Shown piece after piece: positions 8,573 to 16,766 of a stretch of DNA of 64,000 bases. Each line of letters opens with the position of its first letter. Position 1 is the stretch's first letter. Below the pieces are notes generated by a model that was not told where the DNA came from, did no database searches, and saw nothing but the letters and a program-made list of their open reading frames with translations. Position numbers and translations under genes: made by a program. This stretch comes from JAEYFP01 sp964579795 (GTDB lineage: Bacteria; Bacillota; Clostridia; Lachnospirales; Lachnospiraceae): the NCBI GenBank assembly GCA_964579795.1, contig CAZOHM010000004.1, forward strand, positions 1 through 64,000, written 5' to 3'.

Positions 8573-9211
8573 CATATCAAGACTAATCCCGCTGTCTGTA
8601 CTACTTGTACCTCTTCTGGCAGCACTATCAGGTGTAATACCTTCCAATGAGGCAATTTCACTTTCAAGTTCTACTTGTGGGTAAAGTTCGGATCTGTTTT
8701 TTTCAATGACTGCTTCACATTCCTTTAGCTGTGAAACAAGTGCACCGTACTTTGCTTCTGCGGTATCAATTCCATGAGTCACAATGTTCTGTAATTCCGC
8801 AAGCATATCATCAGTATACTTCATTGATGACTGTCTAATACCATTTGCGTCCTCTGTTGCACTGTCAAGAATCTGCTGTGCCTGATTTACAGCCTGTTGA
8901 ACAACTTCATTTGCCTGCGCATATGCCTGTTGCATTATCTCATGCTCATTAATCATATGATCAGTGTGAACCTGTGCTTCATTAATCAGTGCTTCTGCCT
9001 TTTCTCTGGCATCATTCAATATGGCTTCCTTATTACTGATTATTTTCTGATAACGCTTAATCTCATCAGGTGTCTTCATACGGAGTTCTCTAAGAAGCTC
9101 ATCCATGTGTTCCTTATCAACAAGAATTTTGGAATTAGAAAGAGGCTGATACTTACAACTTTCAATAAAATCTTCGATTTCGTCAATAATCTGTTCTATT
9201 CTGCTGCTCAT
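8561..9211 (-). CDS. Coiled-coil protein, DivIVA/ATPase-subunit-like, function unknown
   Basis: 216 residues, almost entirely predicted helix. Residues about 50-180 form a long heptad-rich coiled coil with many Ala, Gln and Glu (for example ANEVVQQAVNQAQQILDSA). It has no membrane segment or catalytic motif. Proteins like this next to coaD are often labelled V-ATPase subunit H or DivIVA-like from coiled-coil similarity alone; that label is not reliable. The N-terminus (IEDFIESCKYQPLSNSKI) is a compact conserved-looking segment. GAGGAG precedes the ATG. A scaffolding or cell-division role is only a guess. Confidence 0.75.
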   Translation of the reverse strand: MSSRIEQIIDEIEDFIESCKYQPLSNSKILVDKEHMDELLRELRMKTPDEIKRYQKIISNKEAILNDAREKAEALINEAQVHTDHMINEHEIMQQAYAQANEVVQQAVNQAQQILDSATEDANGIRQSSMKYTDDMLAELQNIVTHGIDTAEAKYGALVSQLKECEAVIEKNRSELYPQVELESEIASLEGITPDSAARRGTSSTDSGISLDMLKK

Positions 9212-9234
9212 GTATATCTCTCCTCAGTTTACAA

Positions 9235-9723
9235 TTAATCATGTCTAATACCATACTTCTGATATGTCAAATCCGCAATAAAAGGTGGCACAAACTTTGA
9301 AATATCACCACCAAAACTTGCAACTTCCTTAACAGTGGAAGAACTCAAATATGCAAATTCCAAACTTGTAGTCAAAAAGATAGTATCAACATTTTCAGCT
9401 AACTTCCGATTGGTCTGTGCAAGCTGAAGCTCATATTCAAAATCGGTAATTGCACGCAGTCCCCTTATTACTACATCTGCTTTTGCCTGTTTTGCATATT
9501 CAGCAAGCAGTCCTTCATAACTGCTCACAGAAACATTAGGAAGATCTTTTGTAACCTCTTTTAATATATTAACACGTTCCTCGACAGAAAACAACGGAGT
9601 TTTCACTTTGTTATTCAGTACACTTATTGTCAATTCATCGAAAATACTGGCTGCTCGCCTTATAATATCAATATGCCCAAACGTAACGGGATCAAAACTC
9701 CCCGGATATATTGCAGATTTCAT
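9235..9723 (-). CDS. coaD: Phosphopantetheine adenylyltransferase
   Basis: 162 residues. CoaD transfers AMP from ATP to 4'-phosphopantetheine, the penultimate step of coenzyme A synthesis. Seen: the nucleotidyltransferase start AIYPGSFDPVTFGH with the T/HxGH motif, RGLRAITDFEYE, and the C-terminal SSSTVKEVA motif. The start is ATG at 9723 behind GGGAGG; this overlaps the rsmD stop by 4 nt (ATGA). The rsmD-coaD pair is a very common bacterial arrangement. Confidence 0.96.
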   Translation of the reverse strand: MKSAIYPGSFDPVTFGHIDIIRRAASIFDELTISVLNNKVKTPLFSVEERVNILKEVTKDLPNVSVSSYEGLLAEYAKQAKADVVIRGLRAITDFEYELQLAQTNRKLAENVDTIFLTTSLEFAYLSSSTVKEVASFGGDISKFVPPFIADLTYQKYGIRHD

Positions 9724-10301
9724 TGTACATCCTCCCAACATTGTTTTCTCTTAATAAACACATGTGCATTTGATTTGTAGCATTTGTATTTAATTACTTC
9801 CATATTCAGCATGGAATCTTCAGAAACATAATCAAAATCTGTTTCAGTTGATGCTTCTACAACTATTAACGTATCCTCGTGAATTAAATCAGAAGAAGCT
9901 AGATAATACAAAACCTCTTTTTCTAAACCATGTCCATAAGGTGGATCCATAAAAATTACATCGAATTGAATTTTGTGCTCCATCTGTCTAAGTGCAGACA
10001 TGACATCAGTCTGAAAAATCTGCGCCAGATTTTCCAGATGTGTTGTTTGAAGATTCGTCTCAATACACTTCAGTGCAGGTTTTGAACGTTCAACAAACAC
10101 AGCTTTTTTTGCACCTCTGCTCAACGCCTCTATTCCTATTCCACCACTTCCACTGAACAAATCAAGAAAAACAGCATCACATATATATGGCATCAGCATA
10201 TTAAATAATGTTTCTTTTATTTGATCAGACGTTGGTCTTGTCTCAATACCAGCTGGTGTAATTAATCTTAATCTTCTTGCGCTTCCAGCAATTACTCTCA
10301 T
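9720..10301 (-). CDS. rsmD: 16S rRNA (guanine966-N2)-methyltransferase
   Basis: 193 residues. RsmD methylates N2 of G966 of 16S rRNA. It opens MRVIAGSARRLRL, followed by the RPTSDQIKETLFNML block, the SAM loop DLFSGSGGIGIEALSRG near 47-63, and the DPPYG catalytic tetrapeptide near residue 120. AAAGGGG precedes the ATG. It lies between parC and coaD, 21 nt after parC, and is probably in the parE-parC transcript. Confidence 0.95.
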   Translation of the reverse strand: MRVIAGSARRLRLITPAGIETRPTSDQIKETLFNMLMPYICDAVFLDLFSGSGGIGIEALSRGAKKAVFVERSKPALKCIETNLQTTHLENLAQIFQTDVMSALRQMEHKIQFDVIFMDPPYGHGLEKEVLYYLASSDLIHEDTLIVVEASTETDFDYVSEDSMLNMEVIKYKCYKSNAHVFIKRKQCWEDVQ

Positions 10302-10322
10302 TTATCCCCTTTCAAGCCCGAA

Positions 10323-12575
10323 TTAAAGTCGTAGCTTCGTACCTTTTGAATCCCGCTTTCCAAGTTTCAGCTTGTTCAGCTCAACCTGTTTATTTCTTAA
10401 TTCTATCGTTTTTTCAACACCATTCTTCAGAAAATATACTGCTTCCACTTCATCACCTGCGGTAAGCTTCATTCCGCGTACACCAACAGCTCCCTTTTTC
10501 TTGAGTGGTATCTCATCAAGCGTAAATTTCAAGAATAGTCCTTCTTTTGTCTGAAGTACAATGTTTTTCTGATCAATCAGTGGACAAATAGCAACCACCT
10601 CATCATTCTCAGAGAGACCAGTTGCTGCGACTGTTCTTTTTGTTACATCAAATTCAGTTCCAAACACCTGTTTCAGCATAGAATTTCTGGTTGCAAAAAC
10701 AAGCTTCTGCATAACAAGATCCTTCAAAGAGCAAATATAGACAATCATCTCATCCTGACTGTTATAATTACTGACATTATCAACAGGAATACCTTTATCT
10801 CTGAATTTACCATATGGTAGATCCGTTACTTTTATTGTATGCATCTGTCCTTTATTTGTAAAGATACAAATACGGCCTGTGTTCATACATGAAAATACAT
10901 ACTTATTTTCTGCATCTGCCGCATCTTTATTCCTCTCGTAAGTCTGCATATCAATTGTTTTTGCATATCCAAATCGATCCATCATGAATATGACTTCCAT
11001 TTCTTCGATTTTTTTCTCTTCAAAAACAATTTCAGCCGCGTTTTCTATTTTCGTTCTGCGTTCTCTTCCAAACTCTTTTTTATAAGAATCCAGTTCCTTT
11101 ATGATCACCTTATCCATTGTTGCCGGATTAGTAAGAACATCCTTATAGAAACTGATATTCTTCAACGTTTCTTCATGTTCTTTTATAAGTGCCTGAACTT
11201 CCAAACCAATCAGCTTATATAAACGCATTTCCAAAATAGCTGTTGCCTGACGCTCCGAAAAGCGCAGCAAAGATGCTTCTTTTCTTGAAATACGGGTCTT
11301 AAAGTGAATTCCTTCTGTTTTCCCTTCCATCAAACAGGCTTTAGCAATTTTTACATCCTTTGAACCTCTTAATATTTCAATAATCAAATCAATAACATCA
11401 CATGCTTTAATCAGACCTTCCTGGATTTCTTTTTTATCCAGTTCTTTGCTTAAAAGTGTGCGGTATTTTCTCGTTGCAATTTCACGCTGGAAAAGGACAT
11501 GATGTCTAATAATTGCTTTTAATCCAAGTGTTTCCGGTCTGCCGTCTGCAACTGCAAGCATATTGACACCAAATGTATCTTCCAACTTAGTTTTTTTAAT
11601 CAGCATGTTCTTAAGATTTTCTACATCTGCATCCTTCTTAAGCTCAATTACAATACGAATACCCTCTTTGGAAGATTGATTTGAGATGTCAACAATATCA
11701 TTCGTTTTCTTTGTATCTATCAGGGCAACAATATCCATGAGAAATTTACTGATATTGGCTCCAATCATTGTATATGGTATTTCTGTAATTACAATGCGGT
11801 TTTTCCCTGCTTTACCCTTTTCTTCCTCAATTTTCCCTCTAATTTTGATTTTACCGACACCTGTTTCGTAAATTGCCAACAGTTCGCTTTTATTTGTTAC
11901 GATTCCTCCTGTCGGAAAATCGGGTCCGGGAATATACTCCATCAGTTCTTCAGTTGTAATTTCCGGATTTTTCATATATGCCTTTACGCCATCTATTACT
12001 TCCACAAGGTTGTGTGGCGGCATACTGGTAGCCATTCCTACAGCAATACCTTCTGATCCGTTGATAAGCAGATTGGGTATTCTTGCCGGAAGTACTTCCG
12101 GTTCCTTTTCTGTTTCATCAAAATTAGGAACAAAATTCACAACATCCTTGTCAAGATCTGACAACATTGATTCCTGGGTTACCTTTTGCAGTCTGGCTTC
12201 TGTATAACGCATTGCAGCTGCACCATCTCCCTCTATTGAACCAAAGTTTCCATGACCGTCTACAAGCGGCATTCCTTTTTTAAAATCCTGAGACATTACA
12301 ACAAGAGAATCATATATGGAACTGTCTCCATGTGGATGATATTTACCCATTGTGTCACCAACAATACGTGCTGATTTTCGATAAGGTCTGTCATATCTGA
12401 TTCCAAGTTCATACATATCATACAATGTACGTCGTTGTACCGGTTTCAATCCATCCCGTACATCAGGAAGTGCACGTGAAATAATGACGCTCATTGCATA
12501 ATCAATATATGATTTCTGCATCACGTCAGAAAATTCGGTTTTGATAATCTGTTCTTCTATTTGTTTTGTAGCCAT
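10323..12575 (-). CDS. parC: DNA topoisomerase IV subunit A
   Basis: 750 residues of type IIA topoisomerase breakage-rejoining subunit. The catalytic tyrosine is Y124 (AAMRYTEARL). The quinolone-determining region reads HPHGDSSIYD, with S85 and D89 at the positions of E. coli GyrA S83 and D87, i.e. a susceptible-type sequence. The C-terminal domain is short, and I find no QRRGGKG-type GyrA box, so it should not wrap DNA as gyrase does; this and pairing with the ParE-like gene favour topoisomerase IV (decatenation) over gyrase. GGGGGC precedes the ATG; the gap from parE is 33 nt. Confidence 0.85.
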   Translation of the reverse strand: MATKQIEEQIIKTEFSDVMQKSYIDYAMSVIISRALPDVRDGLKPVQRRTLYDMYELGIRYDRPYRKSARIVGDTMGKYHPHGDSSIYDSLVVMSQDFKKGMPLVDGHGNFGSIEGDGAAAMRYTEARLQKVTQESMLSDLDKDVVNFVPNFDETEKEPEVLPARIPNLLINGSEGIAVGMATSMPPHNLVEVIDGVKAYMKNPEITTEELMEYIPGPDFPTGGIVTNKSELLAIYETGVGKIKIRGKIEEEKGKAGKNRIVITEIPYTMIGANISKFLMDIVALIDTKKTNDIVDISNQSSKEGIRIVIELKKDADVENLKNMLIKKTKLEDTFGVNMLAVADGRPETLGLKAIIRHHVLFQREIATRKYRTLLSKELDKKEIQEGLIKACDVIDLIIEILRGSKDVKIAKACLMEGKTEGIHFKTRISRKEASLLRFSERQATAILEMRLYKLIGLEVQALIKEHEETLKNISFYKDVLTNPATMDKVIIKELDSYKKEFGRERRTKIENAAEIVFEEKKIEEMEVIFMMDRFGYAKTIDMQTYERNKDAADAENKYVFSCMNTGRICIFTNKGQMHTIKVTDLPYGKFRDKGIPVDNVSNYNSQDEMIVYICSLKDLVMQKLVFATRNSMLKQVFGTEFDVTKRTVAATGLSENDEVVAICPLIDQKNIVLQTKEGLFLKFTLDEIPLKKKGAVGVRGMKLTAGDEVEAVYFLKNGVEKTIELRNKQVELNKLKLGKRDSKGTKLRL

Positions 12576-12608
12576 AAGACTATGCCCCCTGTTTTCATTT
12601 ACGATTTA

Positions 12609-14528
12609 TCAAATATCCAGTTCTGCATCATGTGCATGCCTGTAAATAAATTCTCTTCTTGGCGGAACTTCTGTTCCCATCAGCATTTCAGTTGTTGTCG
12701 AGGCAAGTCTTGCATCTTCAATTTCTACCAATTTCAATCTTCGTGTCTGCGGATCAAGCGTTGTTTCCCACAGCTGATTTGCATCCATCTCACCAAGACC
12801 TTTATAGCGCTGCAGTGTAAAATTCTTATGCGAACGACGATACTGCATTAATGCTTTATCATCATACAAATATTCCTCTTCACCCTTCTGTGGTAACGCT
12901 TTATATAATGGCGGCATAGCAATATAAACATGTCCTTCATAAATCAGTTCAGGCATAAATCGATAGAATAAAGTTAATAAAAGTGTAGAAATATGTGCAC
13001 CATCCACATCAGCATCTGCCATAATAATTATTTTGTCATAACGAAGCTTCGTAATATCAAAATCGTTGCCGTAACCTTCTGAAAATCCACAGCCAAACGC
13101 ATTAATCATCGTTTTAATCTCAGCATTTGCGAGTACCTTATCAATACTTGCTTTTTCAACATTTAAAATTTTTCCTCTGATTGGTAAAATTGCCTGATAG
13201 TTTCTGTTTCTGGCCGTTTTTGCAGAGCCTCCTGCAGAATCTCCTTCGACAATAAAAATCTCACATTTACCGGCGTCCTTGCTTTCACAATTTGCAAGTT
13301 TTCCATTTGAATCAAATGAATACTTCTGACGTGTCAGCATATTCGTTTTGGCTTTTTCTTCAGACTTACGTATTTTTGCTGCCTTTTCTGCGCATGAAAG
13401 CACAGCTTTTAGTGTATCTAAATTTCTGTCAAAATAGCGAACAACTTCTTCTCCTGTAACCTTTCCTACAGATTTTGCTGCATCCTGATTATCCAGCTTT
13501 GTTTTTGTCTGCCCCTCAAAACGAGGACTCGGATGTTTAATTGAAACAACTGCTGTCATTCCGTTACGAATATCTGCGCCTGTAAAATTATTATCCTTTT
13601 CCTTTAGAATGTTTAATTCTCTGGAATAAGTATTCATGACATTGGTAAACATAGCCTTAAATCCTGTTAAATGTGTACCACCTTCTGCATTATAAATATT
13701 ATTGCAGAAACCAAGCACATTTTCGTGAAACTCATTTACATATTGAAATGCCACTTCAACAGTAATCCCGTCCGCTTCACCTTTATAGTACGCCGGTTCA
13801 TGAAGAACCTCTTTATTTTTATTCATGTCCTTTACAAAGCCAATAATTCCATCCTCTTCATGAAATTCAATCTGTTCCGGAATATCCTGACGATAATCTG
13901 TAAAATAAATTGTAAGATTTGGATTCAAATAAGCAGTCTCATGAAGTCTGCTCTTAATCTCTTCTTCTTTAAAGCGTGTTTTCTCAAAAATTGTATCATC
14001 CGGAAGGAAATTAACCTTTGTACCTGTATCTTTTGCCTTTCCAATTACAGGCAAAAGACCATTTTCCAATTCAAGTGTGGGAATTCCTTTGCTATATCTG
14101 TCATGATATATTTTCCCGTCCCTTTTGATTTCAATATCAAGATAAGATGACAATGCATTCACAACCGAAGAGCCTACACCATGCAGACCTCCGCTTGTCT
14201 TATATACAGAATCATCAAATTTGCCTCCCGCATGCAGTGTTGTAAAAACAAGTCGTTCTGCACTTACTCCCTTTGCATGCATTCCAACGGGAATGCCTCG
14301 ACCATTATCGCTTACAGTCGCTGAGCCATCCTTCTCAAGTGTTACCCATATTTTGCTGCAGAATCCAGCAAGATGTTCGTCCACTGAATTATCTACAATT
14401 TCATACACCAGATGATTCAGTCCTTTTGATGTCACACTGCCAATATACATTCCGGGTCGTTTTCTGACAGCTTCCAGACCTTCCAGTACAGTAATACTGC
14501 TTGCATCATAGGTTGATTTTTTTGTCAT
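12609..14528 (-). CDS. parE: DNA topoisomerase IV subunit B
   Basis: 639 residues from ATG at 14528 (AAAAGGGG 10 nt upstream); an ATG at 14594 would add 22 atypical residues. The GHKL ATPase region shows RKRPGMYIGS, DNGRGIPVGMH and GGLHGVGSSVVNALS. The TOPRIM domain shows EGDSAGGSAK and DADVDGAH, which hold the metal-binding acids. It ends with RRRFIYRHAHDAELDI-like residues typical of the family. It acts with the next gene, parC, to decatenate daughter chromosomes. GyrB would look similar; the assignment depends on the partner lacking a GyrA box. Confidence 0.87.
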   Translation of the reverse strand: MTKKSTYDASSITVLEGLEAVRKRPGMYIGSVTSKGLNHLVYEIVDNSVDEHLAGFCSKIWVTLEKDGSATVSDNGRGIPVGMHAKGVSAERLVFTTLHAGGKFDDSVYKTSGGLHGVGSSVVNALSSYLDIEIKRDGKIYHDRYSKGIPTLELENGLLPVIGKAKDTGTKVNFLPDDTIFEKTRFKEEEIKSRLHETAYLNPNLTIYFTDYRQDIPEQIEFHEEDGIIGFVKDMNKNKEVLHEPAYYKGEADGITVEVAFQYVNEFHENVLGFCNNIYNAEGGTHLTGFKAMFTNVMNTYSRELNILKEKDNNFTGADIRNGMTAVVSIKHPSPRFEGQTKTKLDNQDAAKSVGKVTGEEVVRYFDRNLDTLKAVLSCAEKAAKIRKSEEKAKTNMLTRQKYSFDSNGKLANCESKDAGKCEIFIVEGDSAGGSAKTARNRNYQAILPIRGKILNVEKASIDKVLANAEIKTMINAFGCGFSEGYGNDFDITKLRYDKIIIMADADVDGAHISTLLLTLFYRFMPELIYEGHVYIAMPPLYKALPQKGEEEYLYDDKALMQYRRSHKNFTLQRYKGLGEMDANQLWETTLDPQTRRLKLVEIEDARLASTTTEMLMGTEVPPRREFIYRHAHDAELDI

Positions 14529-14613
14529 TGCTTCGCTACCCCTTTTACTCCCTTTTTTACAAGAATACTCAAAAATACTCTTTCTTCCGTTCATTTTCAA
14601 ATTTTCCCTGTTA

Positions 14614-14641
14614 AGTATAGCATAATCTCGGATTTTTTCAA
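14614..14641 (-). promoter_or_regulatory. Promoter for the parE-parC-rsmD-coaD unit
   Basis: On the minus strand TTGAAA (14636-14641) and TATACT (14614-14619) are separated by 16 nt. It lies directly after the recG terminator, so parE transcription is separated from recG even though only 145 nt lie between the chosen start and the recG stop. Confidence 0.65.
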
Positions 14642-14642
14642 T

Positions 14643-14699
14643 AAAAAAACACTATTTGTTGTATTAATCCATTTCAGAATGTACAACCAATAGTGTTTT
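14643..14699 (-). terminator. Intrinsic terminator of recG, 5' arm inside the coding sequence
   Basis: The minus-strand transcript can pair AAAACACTATTGGTTGTA (14682-14699, inside the last recG codons) with TACAACAAATAGTGTTTT across an 18-nt loop, followed by a T run ending near 14643. The stop codon at 14674 lies in the loop. One position in the arms is unpaired. Confidence 0.75.
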
Positions 14700-16752
14700 C
14701 AGCGAACGTTCCCATCTGTTTATTCATACATTTTTTAAGCAGCTGATGTTCTTCATATTCAAGTTTAGGATCCTCGTTAAGAAGTTTTCCTACACAATCA
14801 GCGGCTTCCTTTAATATAAGAGAATCATTAAATACATCACCTATTTTAAATTGCAGTTCTCCACTTTGCCTGATTCCAAACAAATCACCGGGTCCTCGCA
14901 GTTTCAAATCTTCAGATGCAATATAAAAGCCATCATTTGAATTTTTCAATGTTTCCAGTCGTTTCATCGTTTGTTTGTTCTGTTTGCAGCTCATAAAAAT
15001 ACAGTATGACTGTTTATCGCCACGTCCAATTCTGCCTCGCAGCTGATGAAGCTGTGCAAGACCAAAACGTTCCGCGTTTTCAATAAGCATAACACTTGCA
15101 TTTGGAACATTTACACCAACCTCAACTACTGTTGTGGATACAAGTACATGGATATCATTTCGCAAAAATGCATCCATAACTGCTTTTTTCTCCATTGGCT
15201 TCATTTTCCCATGAAGATATGCAATCCTGACTTGTTCTGGCATCATTGCACGAAGCTTATCTGTATATGATATAACATCTTCGGCATCAAGTCCCTCACT
15301 CGTCTCTACCAATGGGCATATCACATATGCCTGTCGACCATCGCCAACCTCTTTTTCAATGAATTCATATGCTTTTTTTCTATAATCTTCATTCACTACA
15401 CAGTTTTTTATTGGAAGTCTCCTTGCCGGAACTTCATCAATTACTGAAATATCAAGATCTCCATACAAAATAATTGCAAGTGTTCTTGGAATGGGTGTTG
15501 CACTCATAACAAGAACATGAGGCATATCCTCTCCTTTTGTTGCCAATGCTTCTCTTTGTCTCACTCCAAATCGATGCTGTTCATCTGTAATAACAAGAGC
15601 TAATGACGCATATGTTACTTTTTCCTGAATCAAAGCATGTGTACCAATAATAATCTGTACCTCATTATGCTCAATTTGAGCATATATCTCACGTTTTCTT
15701 GCTGCTGTCATCGAGCCAGTCAAAACAGCTGCCTTTAAGGGAATCCCATATGTCTTTAAAAGCTTCGTAACTAGCTCAAAATGCTGCATGGCAAGAATTT
15801 CTGTCGGTGCCATGAATGCACTCTGATATTGGCTGCAGCCTGTCATAATTGCAGCAAGAACAGCAATAATTGTTTTTCCGCTGCCTACATCCCCCTGAAT
15901 AAGTCTGCTCATGGACTGATTTTTCATCAAATCATTTTCAACTTCGCTCCACACACGCTGCTGAGCATTTGTCAGTCGATATGGTAAACCCTCAATCAGA
16001 CGTTTTGTTTCTGCAGATGGAAAAATTGTAAATTGATTTTTAGCACGACTATTATCAGCTTTCAGCAGCCGCAGCCGTAATATAAACAAAAAGAATTCAT
16101 CAAAAACAAGACGACGTCTCGCTTCAAGCAATAAATCCTCATTTGTAGGAAAATGGATTTGGCTCAAGGCGTCTTGATATGAAATGTCTGATTGATTTGA
16201 TGGATTATCTACAGAAAAATCCATATATTCAGGCAGTTCAACGCCTTCAAGTACTTGTTTGACAGACTTACAAATAGCCTGATTAGAAAGCCCTTTTGTC
16301 AAGGAATAGACTGGCTGCAATGTATTTTCCAATGATAGAAATTGTTCTTCAGTATAAATCAGAGCCTGTTCTACATGATAACAGGCTCCTTTTTTTTCTA
16401 TTGTACCTTTAAAAATAAATGTTTTTCCGATAAGCAGACTTTTGGTCAAATATGGCATATGATACCAGACAGCTGTAACCACAGAATCTCCTGCTTTAAG
16501 TTTAGCTGTTACAATCTGAAGTTTCCCGGCTCTTCTCATCAGTGGCTGACTCATCACAGTTGCTTTAAAAAAGCAAACTTGTGAAACCAATTCATCACAA
16601 AGTATCTTTGCCGCTTCAAATTTCATATAGTCTCGCGGATAAAACAACAGTAAATCTTCAGTCGTATATAATCCAAGCTTATGATATAAATCAACCGTTT
16701 TTGGTCCAATTCCCTTTAAATTAATTAATTCTGTTTCCGGCTTCATATGCAT
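14674..16752 (-). CDS. recG: ATP-dependent DNA helicase RecG
   Basis: 692 residues. RecG reverses stalled replication forks and processes branched DNA. Seen: an N-terminal helix-hairpin/wedge region (LKGIGPKTVDLYHKLG, FYPRDY), an OB-fold wedge domain, the helicase Walker A GDVGSGKT at 287-294, the family box DEQHRFG near 395, SATPIPRTLA, and the C-terminal QLRGRIGRG motif VI. The last codons lie in the terminator hairpin. Order yloU-yloV-recG is as in Bacillus, without the sdaA genes found there. A second ATG two codons in is an equally possible start. Confidence 0.96.
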   Translation of the reverse strand: MHMKPETELINLKGIGPKTVDLYHKLGLYTTEDLLLFYPRDYMKFEAAKILCDELVSQVCFFKATVMSQPLMRRAGKLQIVTAKLKAGDSVVTAVWYHMPYLTKSLLIGKTFIFKGTIEKKGACYHVEQALIYTEEQFLSLENTLQPVYSLTKGLSNQAICKSVKQVLEGVELPEYMDFSVDNPSNQSDISYQDALSQIHFPTNEDLLLEARRRLVFDEFFLFILRLRLLKADNSRAKNQFTIFPSAETKRLIEGLPYRLTNAQQRVWSEVENDLMKNQSMSRLIQGDVGSGKTIIAVLAAIMTGCSQYQSAFMAPTEILAMQHFELVTKLLKTYGIPLKAAVLTGSMTAARKREIYAQIEHNEVQIIIGTHALIQEKVTYASLALVITDEQHRFGVRQREALATKGEDMPHVLVMSATPIPRTLAIILYGDLDISVIDEVPARRLPIKNCVVNEDYRKKAYEFIEKEVGDGRQAYVICPLVETSEGLDAEDVISYTDKLRAMMPEQVRIAYLHGKMKPMEKKAVMDAFLRNDIHVLVSTTVVEVGVNVPNASVMLIENAERFGLAQLHQLRGRIGRGDKQSYCIFMSCKQNKQTMKRLETLKNSNDGFYIASEDLKLRGPGDLFGIRQSGELQFKIGDVFNDSLILKEAADCVGKLLNEDPKLEYEEHQLLKKCMNKQMGTFAENTIGCTF

Positions 16753-16766
16753 CTGTTTATCAAACC

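Noticed and set aside
13671..14150. Plus-strand frame of 159 codons inside parE
   Set aside because: Antisense shadow of a strongly conserved GHKL ATPase region; no start signals.
10323..14528. Calling the pair gyrA/gyrB
   Set aside because: No GyrA box is visible and the A subunit is short; topoisomerase IV fits better.
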